A stretch of DNA of 64,000 bases, from assembly GCF_013306565.1 (NCBI RefSeq), contig NZ_PZPO01000004.1, positions 558,001-622,000 of the forward strand, read 5' to 3'. The stretch comes from Hyphomicrobium sulfonivorans (GTDB taxonomy: Bacteria; Pseudomonadota; Alphaproteobacteria; Rhizobiales; Hyphomicrobiaceae). Numbering within the stretch: the stretch's first letter is position 1; each line of letters opens with the position of its first letter. The notes below the pieces were generated by a model. It had not been told where the DNA came from, made no database searches, and was given only the letters and a program-made list of their open reading frames with translations. A program made the translations under genes and the position numbers. This document shows, one piece after another, positions 36,419-46,370 of the stretch.

Positions 36419-36618
36419 GGCGCTGTATCGGAGAATGACAGGCCGGGCGCAACTGCCTATGAGTCACGATTCTCTGGCCTGTGGGGCTCAACCTCCCCCT
36501 ATAAATGCCACTATTGAGCGAAAAGTCGCTTGCCGGCGCCGCAATCCACATACCATTTGCGCGCACTTGACCACCCTGCCCCAAGCATTGCATGAGGCCC
36601 GTTCCCAAGGAGCGCAGC

Positions 36619-38829
36619 ATGGACAAAATCAACAAACGCATCGCCGCCGAGCTGAACGTGGGCGCCAATCAGGTGCTGGCCGCAGTGGAGCTGCTGAATG
36701 AGGGCGCCACCGTCCCGTTCATCGCGCGTTACCGCAAGGAAAAGACCGGCGGCCTCGACGACACGCAGCTCCGCAAGCTGGAAGAACGGCTGGGCTATCT
36801 GCGCGAACTGGAAGACCGGCGCGGCACGGTGCTGAAAACCATCGAAGGCCTTGGCAAGCTCACACCGGAACTCGCGCGCCAGATCGACGGCGTCAGCACC
36901 AAGATCGAGCTTGAAGATCTTTATGCGCCTTACAAGCCCAAGCGGCGCACCCGTGCGCAGATTGCGCGCGAAGCCGGCCTTGAACCGCTGAGCGACGCGC
37001 TGCTGGCAAACCCGAATCTCGATCCGGTTGCCGAAGCGGCCAAGTACATCAACGCCGAAGGTGGCTTTGCCGATGCCGACACCGCGCTGGAAGGCGCGCG
37101 GCACATTCTCATCGAACGCATTGCGGAAAAGCCGGAAGTTGTCGGCACCCTGCGCGAATGGATGTGGGGCGAAGGCGAGTTGAAGTCCGCCGTGCGCAAG
37201 GGCAAATCTGGCGAGGGCGAGAAGTTCGCCGACTACTTCGCGTTCGGACAGCGCATTCAGGATATGCCATCCCACCGCGCGCTTGCCATGCTGCGCGGCG
37301 CAAATGAAGGCGTGCTCGATCTGGAACTCGACATCGCGCACGAGAAGGACAAGCCGCATCCGGCGGAAGGGCGCATCAAGAGCACGTTCGGCATCGCCGA
37401 GCGCGGCCGCCCCGCCGATGCCTGGCTGGGCGAAACGGTGCGCCGCGCGTGGAACGATAAACTTTCCGTATCGCTGCAGTCGGGCCTGCTTTCGCGCCTG
37501 AAAGAGCGCGCCGACGCCGAAGCGATCACGGTGTTCTCGCGCAACCTGAAGGATCTTCTGCTGGCCGCGCCTGCTGGCCCGCGCACGACGATGGGGCTCG
37601 ATCCGGGCATCCGCACCGGCGTCAAGGTTGCCGTGGTCGATGCCACCGGCAAGCTGCTCGACACCACTACAATCTATCCGCACGAGCCGCGCCGCGACTG
37701 GCAGGGTTCGCTCGCAGCGCTGGCCATGCTGTGCAAGAAGCACCGCGTTGAAATCATCAGCGTCGGCAACGGCACCGGCAGCCGCGAGACGGATAAACTG
37801 GTTGCCGAACTGATCGGCAAGATGCCGGACCTGAAGATCATCAAGGCGATCGTGTCGGAAGCGGGCGCGTCGGTCTATTCAGCCTCGGAACTGGCGGCCA
37901 ACGAATTTCCCGATCTCGACGTCAGCCTGCGCGGCGCCGTTTCCATCGCGCGCCGACTGCAGGATCCGCTGGCGGAGCTAGTCAAGATCGAGCCCAAGGC
38001 CATCGGCGTCGGCCAGTATCAGCACGACGTCGATCAATCCGGCCTCGCGCGCTCGCTCGATGCAGTTGTTGAGGACTGCGTGAACTCGGTCGGCGTTGAC
38101 GTGAACACCGCATCGGCGCCGTTGCTGGCGCGCGTGTCCGGTCTCAACCGCACGCTGGCTTCCAACATTGTTGCCTTCCGCGACGAGAACGGCGCGTTCA
38201 AAACTCGCACGGCGCTGAAGAAGGTGCCGCGTCTTGGCGCCAAGGCGTTCGAACAGGCGGCCGGCTTCCTGCGCATCATGGACGGCAAGAACCCGCTCGA
38301 TGCTTCTGCGGTGCACCCCGAAGCCTACATCGTGGTCGAGAAAATCGCCGACGTAACCAAGCGGCCGCTGAAGACGATGATCGGCGATCGTGCGTTTCTG
38401 AAGTCTGTCCGACCGGCCGATTTCGCCGATGACGCGTTCGGCATTCCCACCATCACCGACATTCTGGCCGAGCTTGAAAAGCCCGGTCGCGACCCGCGCC
38501 CTGAGTTCAAGACCGCCACGTTCCAGGATGGCGTCGAAACCATCGGCGACCTGGAACCCGGCATGCAGCTTGAAGGTGTCGTCACTAACGTCGCCGCGTT
38601 CGGCGCGTTCGTCGATATCGGCGTCCATCAGGACGGACTGGTGCACGTCTCCGAACTGGCCGACCGTTTTGTGAAAGATCCGCACGAAGTGGTGAAGGCT
38701 GGCGACGTGGTGAAGGTGCGCGTGAAGGAAGTCGATGTCGCCCGCAAGCGTATCGCGCTGACGATGCGTTCCGGTGCCGTTGACCGTTCCGCATCCGGCC
38801 GAAATGACCGGCAGGCTTCTCCGCCATAG
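36619..38829 (+). CDS. tex: Tex: S1-domain transcription accessory protein, frame cut by an in-frame TAG
   Basis: 736 residues from the ATG preceded by AAGGAG at six bases; the longer frame to 36592 adds nine residues. Layout: helical N-terminal region, YqgF/RuvX-like nuclease fold (about 320-450; [20 protein letters not shown]), helix-hairpin-helix motifs (about 485-555; [20 protein letters not shown]), then an S1 RNA-binding domain (about 645-715; [20 protein letters not shown]). Tex binds nucleic acid and affects transcription and ribosome quality control. The frame ends at TAG 38827-38829, but the same frame continues to TAA 38941-38943 and encodes a Gly-Gly/Ala-Leu tail of the kind usual at Tex C-termini. 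Confidence 0.95.
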   Translation: MDKINKRIAAELNVGANQVLAAVELLNEGATVPFIARYRKEKTGGLDDTQLRKLEERLGYLRELEDRRGTVLKTIEGLGKLTPELARQIDGVSTKIELEDLYAPYKPKRRTRAQIAREAGLEPLSDALLANPNLDPVAEAAKYINAEGGFADADTALEGARHILIERIAEKPEVVGTLREWMWGEGELKSAVRKGKSGEGEKFADYFAFGQRIQDMPSHRALAMLRGANEGVLDLELDIAHEKDKPHPAEGRIKSTFGIAERGRPADAWLGETVRRAWNDKLSVSLQSGLLSRLKERADAEAITVFSRNLKDLLLAAPAGPRTTMGLDPGIRTGVKVAVVDATGKLLDTTTIYPHEPRRDWQGSLAALAMLCKKHRVEIISVGNGTGSRETDKLVAELIGKMPDLKIIKAIVSEAGASVYSASELAANEFPDLDVSLRGAVSIARRLQDPLAELVKIEPKAIGVGQYQHDVDQSGLARSLDAVVEDCVNSVGVDVNTASAPLLARVSGLNRTLASNIVAFRDENGAFKTRTALKKVPRLGAKAFEQAAGFLRIMDGKNPLDASAVHPEAYIVVEKIADVTKRPLKTMIGDRAFLKSVRPADFADDAFGIPTITDILAELEKPGRDPRPEFKTATFQDGVETIGDLEPGMQLEGVVTNVAAFGAFVDIGVHQDGLVHVSELADRFVKDPHEVVKAGDVVKVRVKEVDVARKRIALTMRSGAVDRSASGRNDRQASPP

Positions 38830-38943
38830 TCCCAGCGCGGCAGTGGCGCGCCGATCCCGCGCCAGTCATCGCCATCGCAGTCAGGTGGTGAAAGTGCGCT
38901 GGCCGCCGCGCTCAAGCGCGCGCAGGAAAAGGGCCAGCACTAA
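38830..38943 (+). other. In-frame continuation of tex beyond the TAG, encoding a typical Tex tail
   Basis: Reading on in the tex frame past TAG 38827 gives 37 further codons, SQRGSGAPIPRQ..., ending SGGESALAAALKRAQEKGQH before TAA. A Gly-rich linker followed by an Ala/Leu helix is the usual end of Tex proteins. A terminator-like repeat begins 7 bp after this second stop. One base change (for example CAG to TAG) would explain the break; readthrough or a sequencing error are alternatives. Confidence 0.7.
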
Positions 38944-38949
38944 ACTCCT

Positions 38950-38984
38950 TTGACGCTTCGGGCGCTGTCAGTCCGAAGCGTCAA
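38950..38984 (+). terminator. Hairpin after tex
   Basis: A perfect 12-bp inverted repeat TTGACGCTTCGG/CCGAAGCGTCAA with an 11-base loop. The U-tract is absent (TCCGCC follows), so it could be a terminator assisted by Rho or an mRNA 3'-stabilising hairpin. Confidence 0.65.
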
Positions 38985-39147
38985 TCCGCCGGTTTCAGCA
39001 ATGCGAGTTGCATACATCGCACTACGATGCTGCCAACAATGTCGCCATCAGACACGCGACGCCCATGACGGCAGGCGGACAGGCGGGGGCGAAGCCCTAC
39101 CCGCCCCGCGCTCCATGAAGCAAAGCAGAAGTTGCCGTAGCTGCCTG

Positions 39148-39555
39148 CTATGACGTCGGCTGATCCGACTCGGGCAAAGGCTCCGGCCGTTCAGCCTCCT
39201 CCGGCAGACCGGGCGGCACCGGCACACTAGGATCACCGATAGCCCAGTCGCGGCGCAAAGCAGCGCTGACGAGCAGCATCAGCGTAACCGGCGTCGTTAT
39301 GGTGACGAAGATGGCAATCAGCACCTCGTGCACCACCAGTCGCTGCTTCACCACGGAAAAATAAAGCATCGACGCCAGCAGCACACAGCCAATACCCAGC
39401 GTGGTTCCCAACGTCGGCGGATGCACGCGCGAATAGAAGTTGTTCAGCCGCACCAGGCCGATGGTTCCGATCAGCGTCAATGCTGCGCCCAGCAGCACAA
39501 GAATGGACGTAACGATCGCCACCCAGGCGGGCAGAGTGGGAGAAACCTCCATCAT
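39148..39555 (-). CDS. mrpG: MrpG/PhaG: Na+(K+)/H+ antiporter subunit G
   Basis: 135 residues. Three membrane helices (about 10-35, 45-68, 75-100), the family segment GLVRLNNFYSRVHPPTLGTT, and a Pro/Glu-rich cytosolic tail. It is the last gene of the mrp operon. Its ATG overlaps the mrpF stop by 4 bp (ATGA). Subunit G is needed for assembly of the hetero-oligomeric antiporter. Confidence 0.93.
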   Translation of the reverse strand: MMEVSPTLPAWVAIVTSILVLLGAALTLIGTIGLVRLNNFYSRVHPPTLGTTLGIGCVLLASMLYFSVVKQRLVVHEVLIAIFVTITTPVTLMLLVSAALRRDWAIGDPSVPVPPGLPEEAERPEPLPESDQPTS

Positions 39556-39836
39556 TCGATTGGCTCCCCGCGCATAAGGAACTTGGCGAGCGCGGCCGTG
39601 GCGACAAAGCCCACCAGCGCAATCACCAGCACCGCTTCAAAATAGAAGATGTCCGACGTCTCGATGCCGAACGTGAGAATGAGGATCATGCCGCACACGT
39701 AAAACGCATCGAGCGCCAGCACGCGATCCTGCGCCCGCGGCCCCTTCAGCATGCGATACGCCGCGCACGCCATGGCCAGCACGATCATCATTTCGGCAGT
39801 CGCGACCGACCAAATCAGAATCGAATGCGCCATCAT
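39552..39836 (-). CDS. mrpF: MrpF/PhaF: antiporter subunit F
   Basis: 94 residues from the ATG preceded by AAGGAG at eight bases; the upstream extension to 39890 would cover most of the mrpE 3' end. Three helices and the family motif RMLKGPRAQDRVLALDAFYV are visible. Start and stop each overlap the neighbours by 4 bp, so it is translationally coupled to mrpE and mrpG. In related systems MrpF (PhaF) contributes to ion translocation or efflux of other solutes. Confidence 0.93.
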   Translation of the reverse strand: MMAHSILIWSVATAEMMIVLAMACAAYRMLKGPRAQDRVLALDAFYVCGMILILTFGIETSDIFYFEAVLVIALVGFVATAALAKFLMRGEPIE

Positions 39837-40330
39837 TCGAAGATCTCCTTCAGCAGTCGCTCGTATCGGTTCTTGATGAGATCCGTCCACTCGTCCTCAT
39901 CGACGAGATCCAGCACGTGCAGCAACAGCTCGCCCTTGGCGCTGTCGAAATTTACCCACACCGTTCCGGGCGTGGAAGTCACCACGCACGCCAGAATCGC
40001 AAGCGCATATTCGTTGCGAATATCCAGTTTGACGGTCAGGAAGCCCGACTTCGCCACCCGCCCCGGCGTCAGCACAATGCGCGACACCGCAATGTTGGAA
40101 CGGATGATGTCGTACAGCACGATAAACGCGAACTGTACCAGCAGGTGCAGGTTGCGCACCCGGCCGGAGGGAATCTGCAGCGACGAAGTTGCAAGACCGC
40201 CAGCAACGCCAATGATCGAGCCGAGGATCAGATGGCCGGGCGAAAGCGACTGGTTTAGCAGCAGCCACATGATCAGCAAAAACACCGACAGCAGCGGATA
40301 AGGCAGCACCCGACGGGTTATTGCGCTCAT
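39833..40330 (-). CDS. mrpE: MrpE/PhaE: antiporter subunit E
   Basis: 165 residues. N-terminal helices (about 10-30, 32-50, 60-80) precede a cytosolic domain with the conserved NEYALAILACVVTSTPGTVW segment. ATGA overlaps on both sides (mrpD and mrpF). Required for assembly and membrane targeting of the complex in characterised systems. Confidence 0.93.
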   Translation of the reverse strand: MSAITRRVLPYPLLSVFLLIMWLLLNQSLSPGHLILGSIIGVAGGLATSSLQIPSGRVRNLHLLVQFAFIVLYDIIRSNIAVSRIVLTPGRVAKSGFLTVKLDIRNEYALAILACVVTSTPGTVWVNFDSAKGELLLHVLDLVDEDEWTDLIKNRYERLLKEIFE

Positions 40331-42039
40331 GGGCTCACCTCCTGCGTAGTAGTGGGCGCTGTGGCAGGCTGGCCGTCAATCACCGGTTGCTCGGGCCGTT
40401 TGCGAGGCTTATCCAGCACACCGCGCACATAACCTTCCGGCGCGTGGATGCTCTTTGCCGTCGCGTCCATGAAGCGCGCCACCGGCCCCGCCTGCACCGT
40501 CAGCGTCGCACACAGCAGCAGCAGAGCAACGATCGGCACCACTTCCAGAAAGCGCACCTTTGGCACCGTGCTTTCCATCGGCACCCAGAACACGCGTACG
40601 CCGGCGCGCGCCATCGCCACCATGACTGCGAAGCCGGACATGAGCAGCACAGCCATCAGCGTCCAGCTCAATGCCCCGAGCGTCGGCGTCGTGCCGTTGA
40701 CCTCATGGGCACCGACCGCCACGCCATCGGGCAGAAACATTGCGTGCAGCATAAGGAACTTGGCAACGAAGCCGGTCAGCGGCGGCAGTCCGGCCAGCAG
40801 CAGCGCGCACGCGGCAAAGCCGATACCGAGAATGGCCATCGTCGCGGGAATGGCGATGCCAACCGGATCGGCAGCGTCCGGTTCCTCCTCGTCTTCCTCG
40901 CTCAGCGCTTCCATGGTGACGACGAGCACGTCAGCGCCCGGAATACGTCCACGCTCAATGAGATCGATCAGCAGGAAGAACGCACTGACAGCCAGCGTCG
41001 AACTGATGAGATAGAACAGCGCGCCGGCCGTTACGCCCGAACTGCCCGCAGCAATTGCCGCCAGCAGTGTGCCGGACGAAATGATCACGTTGTACGCGGC
41101 CATGCGCGGCAGATCCTGCGACGCCAGCAGGCCGATGACGCCGAACGCCACCGTCAGGATGCCGCCCACAAGCAGCCAGTTGCCGCCAAAGAACGCCGAA
41201 GCGCCCGCATCCACGCCGAACACCATCGGCCACAGGCGTAGGATCACATAGATGCCGACCTTCGTCATGATCGAGAAAATGGCTGCGACCGGTGGCACCG
41301 CCAGCGCATACGCCGATGGCAGCCAGAAGCACAGCGGCCACATGCCCGCCTTCACCAGGAACGCGACGCCGAGAATGGCGGCGCCCGCCTCCATCAGCAT
41401 GCGCTCATCATCCGGCAGGATCGGCACCCGCGCCGCCAGATCGGCCATGTTCAGCGTGCCCGCAGCGCCATAAATGAGGCTGGCGCCGATCAGGAACAGC
41501 GACGATGCAGCAAGGTTGACTGCGATGTAATGCAGACCCGCCTTCACGCGCGGCGCGCCCGATCCATGCAGCACCAGGCCGTAGGACGCCGCCAGCATAA
41601 CCTCAAAGAACACGAACAGATTGAACAGATCGCCGGTGAGGAAGGCGCCGTTCAGGCCCATCAGCAGCAGCTGCACCAAGGCATGGAAGAACATGCCGGC
41701 GCTGTGCCAGCGGGCAATTGAATAGAGCTGCCCCGCCAACACCACCGTACTGGCCAGCACCAGCATCAGCGAAGAAAGCCGATCGACCACCAGCACGATG
41801 CCGTAGGGCGCGGCCCAGTTGCCGACCAGATAAACGCTGATCGCCGCCGGCTCGCCTGCTGGCGCGCTATCGGCGAACAGCAGCAGCGACACCGCAATGC
41901 CGAGCGTCATCATCGTGGAGATGACACCAAGCACGGCCTTGATGGTTCTGCGCCGTTCCCCCAGCGCAACCATGATCGCCGCCGTTGCGAGCGGCAGCAG
42001 GATCGGCGCGATCGCGAGATGATTGATATTCAGCGTCAC
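40327..42039 (-). CDS. mrpD: MrpD/PhaD: proton-translocating antiporter subunit D
   Basis: 570 residues. About 14 membrane helices; homologous to NuoM/NuoN of complex I. The conserved channel residues lie in VFFEVMLAASYGL (Glu of helix 5) and VKAGMWPLCFWLP (Lys of helix 7). Two nucleotides separate it from mrpC, and it overlaps mrpE by 4 bp. The C-terminal Pro/Thr-rich tail is probably cytosolic. Works with MrpA as one of the two antiporter-like subunits. Confidence 0.95.
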   Translation of the reverse strand: MTLNINHLAIAPILLPLATAAIMVALGERRRTIKAVLGVISTMMTLGIAVSLLLFADSAPAGEPAAISVYLVGNWAAPYGIVLVVDRLSSLMLVLASTVVLAGQLYSIARWHSAGMFFHALVQLLLMGLNGAFLTGDLFNLFVFFEVMLAASYGLVLHGSGAPRVKAGLHYIAVNLAASSLFLIGASLIYGAAGTLNMADLAARVPILPDDERMLMEAGAAILGVAFLVKAGMWPLCFWLPSAYALAVPPVAAIFSIMTKVGIYVILRLWPMVFGVDAGASAFFGGNWLLVGGILTVAFGVIGLLASQDLPRMAAYNVIISSGTLLAAIAAGSSGVTAGALFYLISSTLAVSAFFLLIDLIERGRIPGADVLVVTMEALSEEDEEEPDAADPVGIAIPATMAILGIGFAACALLLAGLPPLTGFVAKFLMLHAMFLPDGVAVGAHEVNGTTPTLGALSWTLMAVLLMSGFAVMVAMARAGVRVFWVPMESTVPKVRFLEVVPIVALLLLCATLTVQAGPVARFMDATAKSIHAPEGYVRGVLDKPRKRPEQPVIDGQPATAPTTTQEVSP

Positions 42040-42041
42040 GG

Positions 42042-42380
42042 TCAGGATTCTCGCCCATCGACATGGTCGTTACGCGTCAGGCCGCGCGCAACCAACAGAA
42101 CAACCAGAAAAAGTGCGGTCATTGCGAAGGTGATGACGATGGCCGTCAGCACCAGCGCCTGCGGTACCGGATCGGTGTAGTGAGCCAGCGTATTGGGCAC
42201 CCCCTTCTCAAGGATCGGCGGCGCATCGGTGCGCAGCCGCCCCATCGAAAAGATGAACAGGTTGACCGCATAGGACAGCAGCGAAAGCCCGATCAGCACC
42301 TGATACGTGCGCGAGCGCAGGATCAGCCAGACGCCGGAACCGGCAAGCGCACCGATACTGAGAGCCAGAATGATTTCCAT
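42042..42380 (-). CDS. mrpC: MrpC/PhaC: antiporter subunit C (NuoK-like)
   Basis: 112 residues. Three helices with the NuoK-like motif GLSLLSYAVNLFIFSMG and LVLTAIVITFAMTALFLVVL. The start codon overlaps the mrpA stop by one base (TGATG). A short cytosolic C-terminus ends LTRNDHVDGRES. Confidence 0.93.
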   Translation of the reverse strand: MEIILALSIGALAGSGVWLILRSRTYQVLIGLSLLSYAVNLFIFSMGRLRTDAPPILEKGVPNTLAHYTDPVPQALVLTAIVITFAMTALFLVVLLVARGLTRNDHVDGRES

Positions 42381-45271
42381 CAGGCGGCCTCCTCGGCAGC
42401 AGTGGCTTTAGGCTTGCGGTGCGTTCGGATCGACTGGTGAGCGAGCGCGATGATGATCAGCACCGTAGCGCCGAGCACAATCGCCAGCACGCCGAGATCG
42501 AACAGCAGCACCGTCGAAAGATGCAGCGACCCAATGACCGGCAGATGCAGATCGTAGGCGAAGGCCGTCAGGAACGGATAGCCGAACGCCAGCGCGATGC
42601 CGCCGCCGGCCAGTGCGAACGCAAAGCCAACCGCCATCCAGCGCAGCGGGAACACGCGAATGCGGTCCTCCACCCAGGCCGCGCCGCCGCCCATGTATTG
42701 CAGGATGATGGCGATCGCCAGCGTCAGTCCCGCCACGAAGCCGCCACCGGGCAGATCATGGCCGCGCAGGAACAGATAAATTCCGAGCGTACCGATGACC
42801 GGGAACAGCAACCGCATGATGACCGACGGGATCAGCAGATAGTCGGCAATCGTCTCGCCCGGACGCCGGTCGGGATGGTCGACGTCGAACGCCTCCTGAA
42901 TACGCTTCTGCTCGGGCGAGCCGATGCTTTCCGGCGACGGCCGGAAGCGGCGTAGCAACGCGAACACCACCAGCGCGACGATGCATAGCACCGTGATTTC
43001 ACCCAGCGTATCGAAGCCGCGGAAGTCGACCAGAATGACGTTGACGACGTTTCGACCGCCGCCTTCAGCATAGGAGCGATGCAGGAAGAACTCGGCCAGA
43101 TTGTACTGCGGCGCCGGACGCGTCATGACCGCAAACGCCAGCATGGCAAGGCCAGTGCCGACAACCATCGCGATGGTCAGATCGACATAACGGCGCATCA
43201 GCATGGACGAGTCCGTCTTCAGCAGACGCTCGTCACGCTTGGGCAACCAGCGCAGACCGAGCAGGATCAGCACCGTCGTCACCACCTCGACAAGAAGCTG
43301 CGTCAGCGCAAGGTCCGGTGCCGACAGATAGATGAAGGTGAGGAAGGTGGCGATGCCGGCACCGCTCATGAAAATCAGCGCTGCAAGCCGGTGGAACTTC
43401 GCCTGATAGGCGGTCGCCAGCGCACACACAACGCCGATGATCCAGACCAGCGCGAACGCCGCATCGATCTTCGTCAGTTGCAGCGTTTCAGGAAACAGCG
43501 TCCGACCGACCAGCGGTGCCAGCCCGGCCACGAAGGCGAAACACACTACCGAACGCAGCTGCGGCTGCAGCGAACGCGTACCGATCCAGCGCATCACCGA
43601 GCGGGCCGTGGTGCCTGCGAAATCGGTAGGAATGTAATCTCCGATGGCTGGCCACGGGATCTTGCGGCTGTCAAAGTTGTAGAGCTTCAGGAACGCATAG
43701 ACCGCGATACCGCCCGCCATCGCCACGATGCTCATCACGAACGGCAGCGTGAAGCCATGCCAGATGGCAAGGTTGAACTTCGGTGCCGTGCCTCCCAGCA
43801 CCGAGGCCACCGCGACATTGAGGAACGGGCCGATCGTGTAGTTCGGGAACATGCCTACCAGCAGACAGACAACGACCAGCAGCTCGATGGGGAAACGCAT
43901 CCAGTGCGGCGGCTCGTGCGGCTCACGGGGCAGGTCAGTCGGCGGCGGTCCGAAGAACACATCGCGGATGAACCGCAGCGAATAGGCGACGCTGAACGCC
44001 GCCGCCACGGTGGCGAAGTATGGCAGCAGCGTATCCATCAGCGAGCCATCGTGCGTCTCAATGGTCTCGGCGAAGAACATCTCTTTCGACAGGAAGCCGT
44101 TGAGCAGCGGTACACCCGCCATTGCCGCGGCCGCCACTGTCGCCAGCGCGGTCGTCACCGGCATGTAGCGGTAAAGCCCACTGAGCTTGCGGATGTCGCG
44201 TGTGCCGGTTTCGTGGTCGATGACGCCCGCAGCCATGAACAGCGACGCCTTGAAGGTCGCGTGGTTCATCACATGGAAAATTGCCGCCACCGTCGCCAGC
44301 GGCGCATCCATGCCTAGCAGCAGCGTCGTCAACCCAAGATGGCTGATGGTCGAATAGGCCAGCACGCCCTTCAGGTCGTTCTGGAACATCGCCAGATACG
44401 CGCCAGTCACGAAGGTGATGAGGCCGGTCGTTGCCACTAGCCACAGCCAGGCTTCCGTTCCCGACAGCACCGGCCACAGGCGGATGAGCAGGAAGATGCC
44501 TGCCTTCACCATTGTCGCCGAATGCAGATAGGCGGAAACCGGTGTCGGCGCCGCCATCGCGCGCGGCAGCCAGACATGAAACGGGAACTGCGCGCTCTTG
44601 GTGAAAGCGCCGAGCAGGATCAGAACGAGCGCCGGCAGATATAGATCGTGCGAACGGATCAGCACGCCCGAGGCCAGCACTTCATCCAGATCGTAACTGC
44701 CGACGATCTCGCCCAGCACCAGCACGCCGCCAAACAGGCACAATCCGCCCGCCGCGGTGATCGTCAGCGCCAGACGGGCACCCGACCGCGCACCCGCATC
44801 GTGATGCCAATAGGCGATGAGCAGGAATGAGAAAACGCTCGTCAGCTCCCAGAAGAAAACGAGCTGGATCAGGTTACCGGAGAAAACGATGCCCAGCATG
44901 CTGCCCATGAAGGCGAGCAGAAACGAAAAGAACCGCGGCACCGGATCTTGCGGCGACATGTAATAGCGCGCGTAAAGGAACACGAGGCCGCCGATGCCGG
45001 CGATGAGCAGCGCAAAGATCCACGACAGACCATCGATGCGCAGGACAAAGTTCAGCCCCGCGGTGGGCATCCAGGCCCATTCGCTGCGAACGACCTGCCC
45101 ATCTGTGATTGCCGGATAGAGAACGCTGAAGATCCCAATTTCCGCAAGCGCGACAGTCCCGGCGAGCCAGGCTTCGAGGTTACGGGCATTGGTCGGAAGC
45201 AGCGCAGCGACGAGGCTGCCGAGGAAGGGAATCGCGATTGCGGCGAGAAGCAGCGACTCGTTCGATATCAT
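42380..45271 (-). CDS. mrpA: Fused MrpA-MrpB (PhaAB): largest antiporter subunit
   Basis: 963 residues. The NuoL-like MrpA part (about 1-600) contains FFWELTSVFSFLLIAYWHHD and the Lys-bearing channel segments TKSAQFPFHVWLPRAMAAPTP and SATMVKAGIF. The following region contains MrpA-specific C-terminal helices (IYLSAPDLALTQLLVEVVTT, NuoJ-like). From about 815 the chain is MrpB, with RPGETIADYLLIPSVIMRLL and GHDLPGGGFVAGL. Fusion of A with B marks the six-gene type Mrp operon typical of Rhizobia (pha). First gene of the operon. Exchanges cytoplasmic Na+ or K+ for protons for pH and salt homeostasis. Confidence 0.95.
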   Translation of the reverse strand: MISNESLLLAAIAIPFLGSLVAALLPTNARNLEAWLAGTVALAEIGIFSVLYPAITDGQVVRSEWAWMPTAGLNFVLRIDGLSWIFALLIAGIGGLVFLYARYYMSPQDPVPRFFSFLLAFMGSMLGIVFSGNLIQLVFFWELTSVFSFLLIAYWHHDAGARSGARLALTITAAGGLCLFGGVLVLGEIVGSYDLDEVLASGVLIRSHDLYLPALVLILLGAFTKSAQFPFHVWLPRAMAAPTPVSAYLHSATMVKAGIFLLIRLWPVLSGTEAWLWLVATTGLITFVTGAYLAMFQNDLKGVLAYSTISHLGLTTLLLGMDAPLATVAAIFHVMNHATFKASLFMAAGVIDHETGTRDIRKLSGLYRYMPVTTALATVAAAAMAGVPLLNGFLSKEMFFAETIETHDGSLMDTLLPYFATVAAAFSVAYSLRFIRDVFFGPPPTDLPREPHEPPHWMRFPIELLVVVCLLVGMFPNYTIGPFLNVAVASVLGGTAPKFNLAIWHGFTLPFVMSIVAMAGGIAVYAFLKLYNFDSRKIPWPAIGDYIPTDFAGTTARSVMRWIGTRSLQPQLRSVVCFAFVAGLAPLVGRTLFPETLQLTKIDAAFALVWIIGVVCALATAYQAKFHRLAALIFMSGAGIATFLTFIYLSAPDLALTQLLVEVVTTVLILLGLRWLPKRDERLLKTDSSMLMRRYVDLTIAMVVGTGLAMLAFAVMTRPAPQYNLAEFFLHRSYAEGGGRNVVNVILVDFRGFDTLGEITVLCIVALVVFALLRRFRPSPESIGSPEQKRIQEAFDVDHPDRRPGETIADYLLIPSVIMRLLFPVIGTLGIYLFLRGHDLPGGGFVAGLTLAIAIILQYMGGGAAWVEDRIRVFPLRWMAVGFAFALAGGGIALAFGYPFLTAFAYDLHLPVIGSLHLSTVLLFDLGVLAIVLGATVLIIIALAHQSIRTHRKPKATAAEEAA

Positions 45272-45600
45272 CGTTCAGCGAAAACCTTATCCCCTGGGAC
45301 CAATCGCACGTGAACACGACAAGTCGGCACACCAACCACACGCTGCGGCGTTATCCGCAGAACAAGAATATTGCGTGGCGATTCTGGATTGCCATCGATT
45401 CCCGGCCCAGCAGTGCCGATTTTTCGCACCACTGATGCCAAACGGCACCCTTAGATTCACAGCGGAGCAAACGACGTATCTCCGGTCAACCCGACTGTGG
45501 TCAAATCCCGGTGTACACATCCGCGCACCTGGCGCTTTTCAGCCGTGAAACTTCCGGTCTTCAGGTCAATGAATCCAGGTGCGCTTGTTGCTCGTGCGCC
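45272..45600. promoter_or_regulatory. Upstream region of the mrp operon
   Basis: About 330 bp without a supported gene, running from the mrpA start to the terminator of the gene at 45717. A 6-bp hairpin CTGCGG-CGTTAT-CCGCAG (45343-45360) and slightly A+T-richer DNA near 45380-45440 are the only visible features. Promoter elements are expected here. Confidence 0.4.
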
Positions 45601-45642
45601 GGCAAACAAAAAAGCGCCGCGGCGGATCGCTGCGGCGCTTTT
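45601..45642 (-). terminator. Strong terminator of the membrane protein gene at 45717
   Basis: The stem AAAAGCGCCGC/GCGGCGCTTTT (arms 45610-45620 and 45632-45642) is followed on the minus strand by TTTTTTGTTTG, a strong U-tract. On the plus strand the tail is TTTTGACAAAAA, so it may act in both directions. Confidence 0.88.
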
Positions 45643-45716
45643 GACAAAAATAAATTCTCGATCCCGCTGCGGGCAGCCCGCGGACGTGAGCTCCGCCGAC
45701 GGCAAACCACCGCTGC

Positions 45717-46151
45717 TCAACGATCCAGCCGCTCACAGTGCGGGTTGATATAATAGGTGAGCATCAGCATCGCCATCAGTATGGCCGAGAACAGAGCCGC
45801 GATGGCACCCAGCACCCCACTTGAAACGTAGGTCGCTGCAGTATCGAGCACCTCCTTGGCTGCAAGGCTGCCGGCAACGGATGCGATCAGCGCATAGACA
45901 ATCACTACCGAAGGGATGTTGAACTCGTTGAGACCAACTCCCGCAATGCGGTTGACGATCGTGTTGCGGGCGAACAGCGCCGCGAGCGTTCCGCACAGGC
46001 CTGCGATCAGCGCCAACCACGTAGGCGCGGCCGAAGCAGCACCGAGGATCGCACCGACAATCGCACCCACAACCACCGACACAAGCAGCATGACGATCAG
46101 GTTTGCGGACGTGCTTCGCTCCGGAACAATCGACTGTGTGATGTCTGCCAT
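45717..46151 (-). CDS. Small polytopic membrane protein, function unknown
   Basis: 144 residues from the ATG preceded by CGGAG at seven bases. After an N-terminal polar region (MADITQSIVPERS) there are four predicted helices: LIVMLLVSVVVGAIVGAILG, PTWLALIAGLCGTLAALFA, IPSVVIVYALIASVAGSLAA and SGVLGAIAALFSAILMAMLM. It ends TYYINPHCERLDR. Gly/Ala-rich small helices suggest tight packing, as in small transporters or assembly factors. No family is recognised. It lies downstream of pdxJ on the same strand and has its own promoter-size gap (219 bp). Confidence 0.72.
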   Translation of the reverse strand: MADITQSIVPERSTSANLIVMLLVSVVVGAIVGAILGAASAAPTWLALIAGLCGTLAALFARNTIVNRIAGVGLNEFNIPSVVIVYALIASVAGSLAAKEVLDTAATYVSSGVLGAIAALFSAILMAMLMLTYYINPHCERLDR

Positions 46152-46370
46152 GCAAGATCTCCGTTGGGATTGGGGCCAAGCCAGCTCTTGGCCTGCCATC
46201 CATGGAGATCATCGTGCGCCCCGAGTCATTGCCGGCCCGCGAATGCCAAGCATTCGACCTAGCTCAAATTCAAGCGAAAGAATGCCGATATTTTAGCTTG
46301 GCGCGGGAGCAGGAACGGGCGCGCCAAATGCATCGCGCTCCTGTTCACCACTAAGCAGGCATTTCAGCGC

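Noticed and set aside
46298-46327. Inverted repeat TTGGCGCG/CGCGCCAA after pdxJ as a terminator
   Set aside because: The loop is 14 bases, the arms only 8 bp, and no U-tract follows on the minus strand; support is too weak to list.
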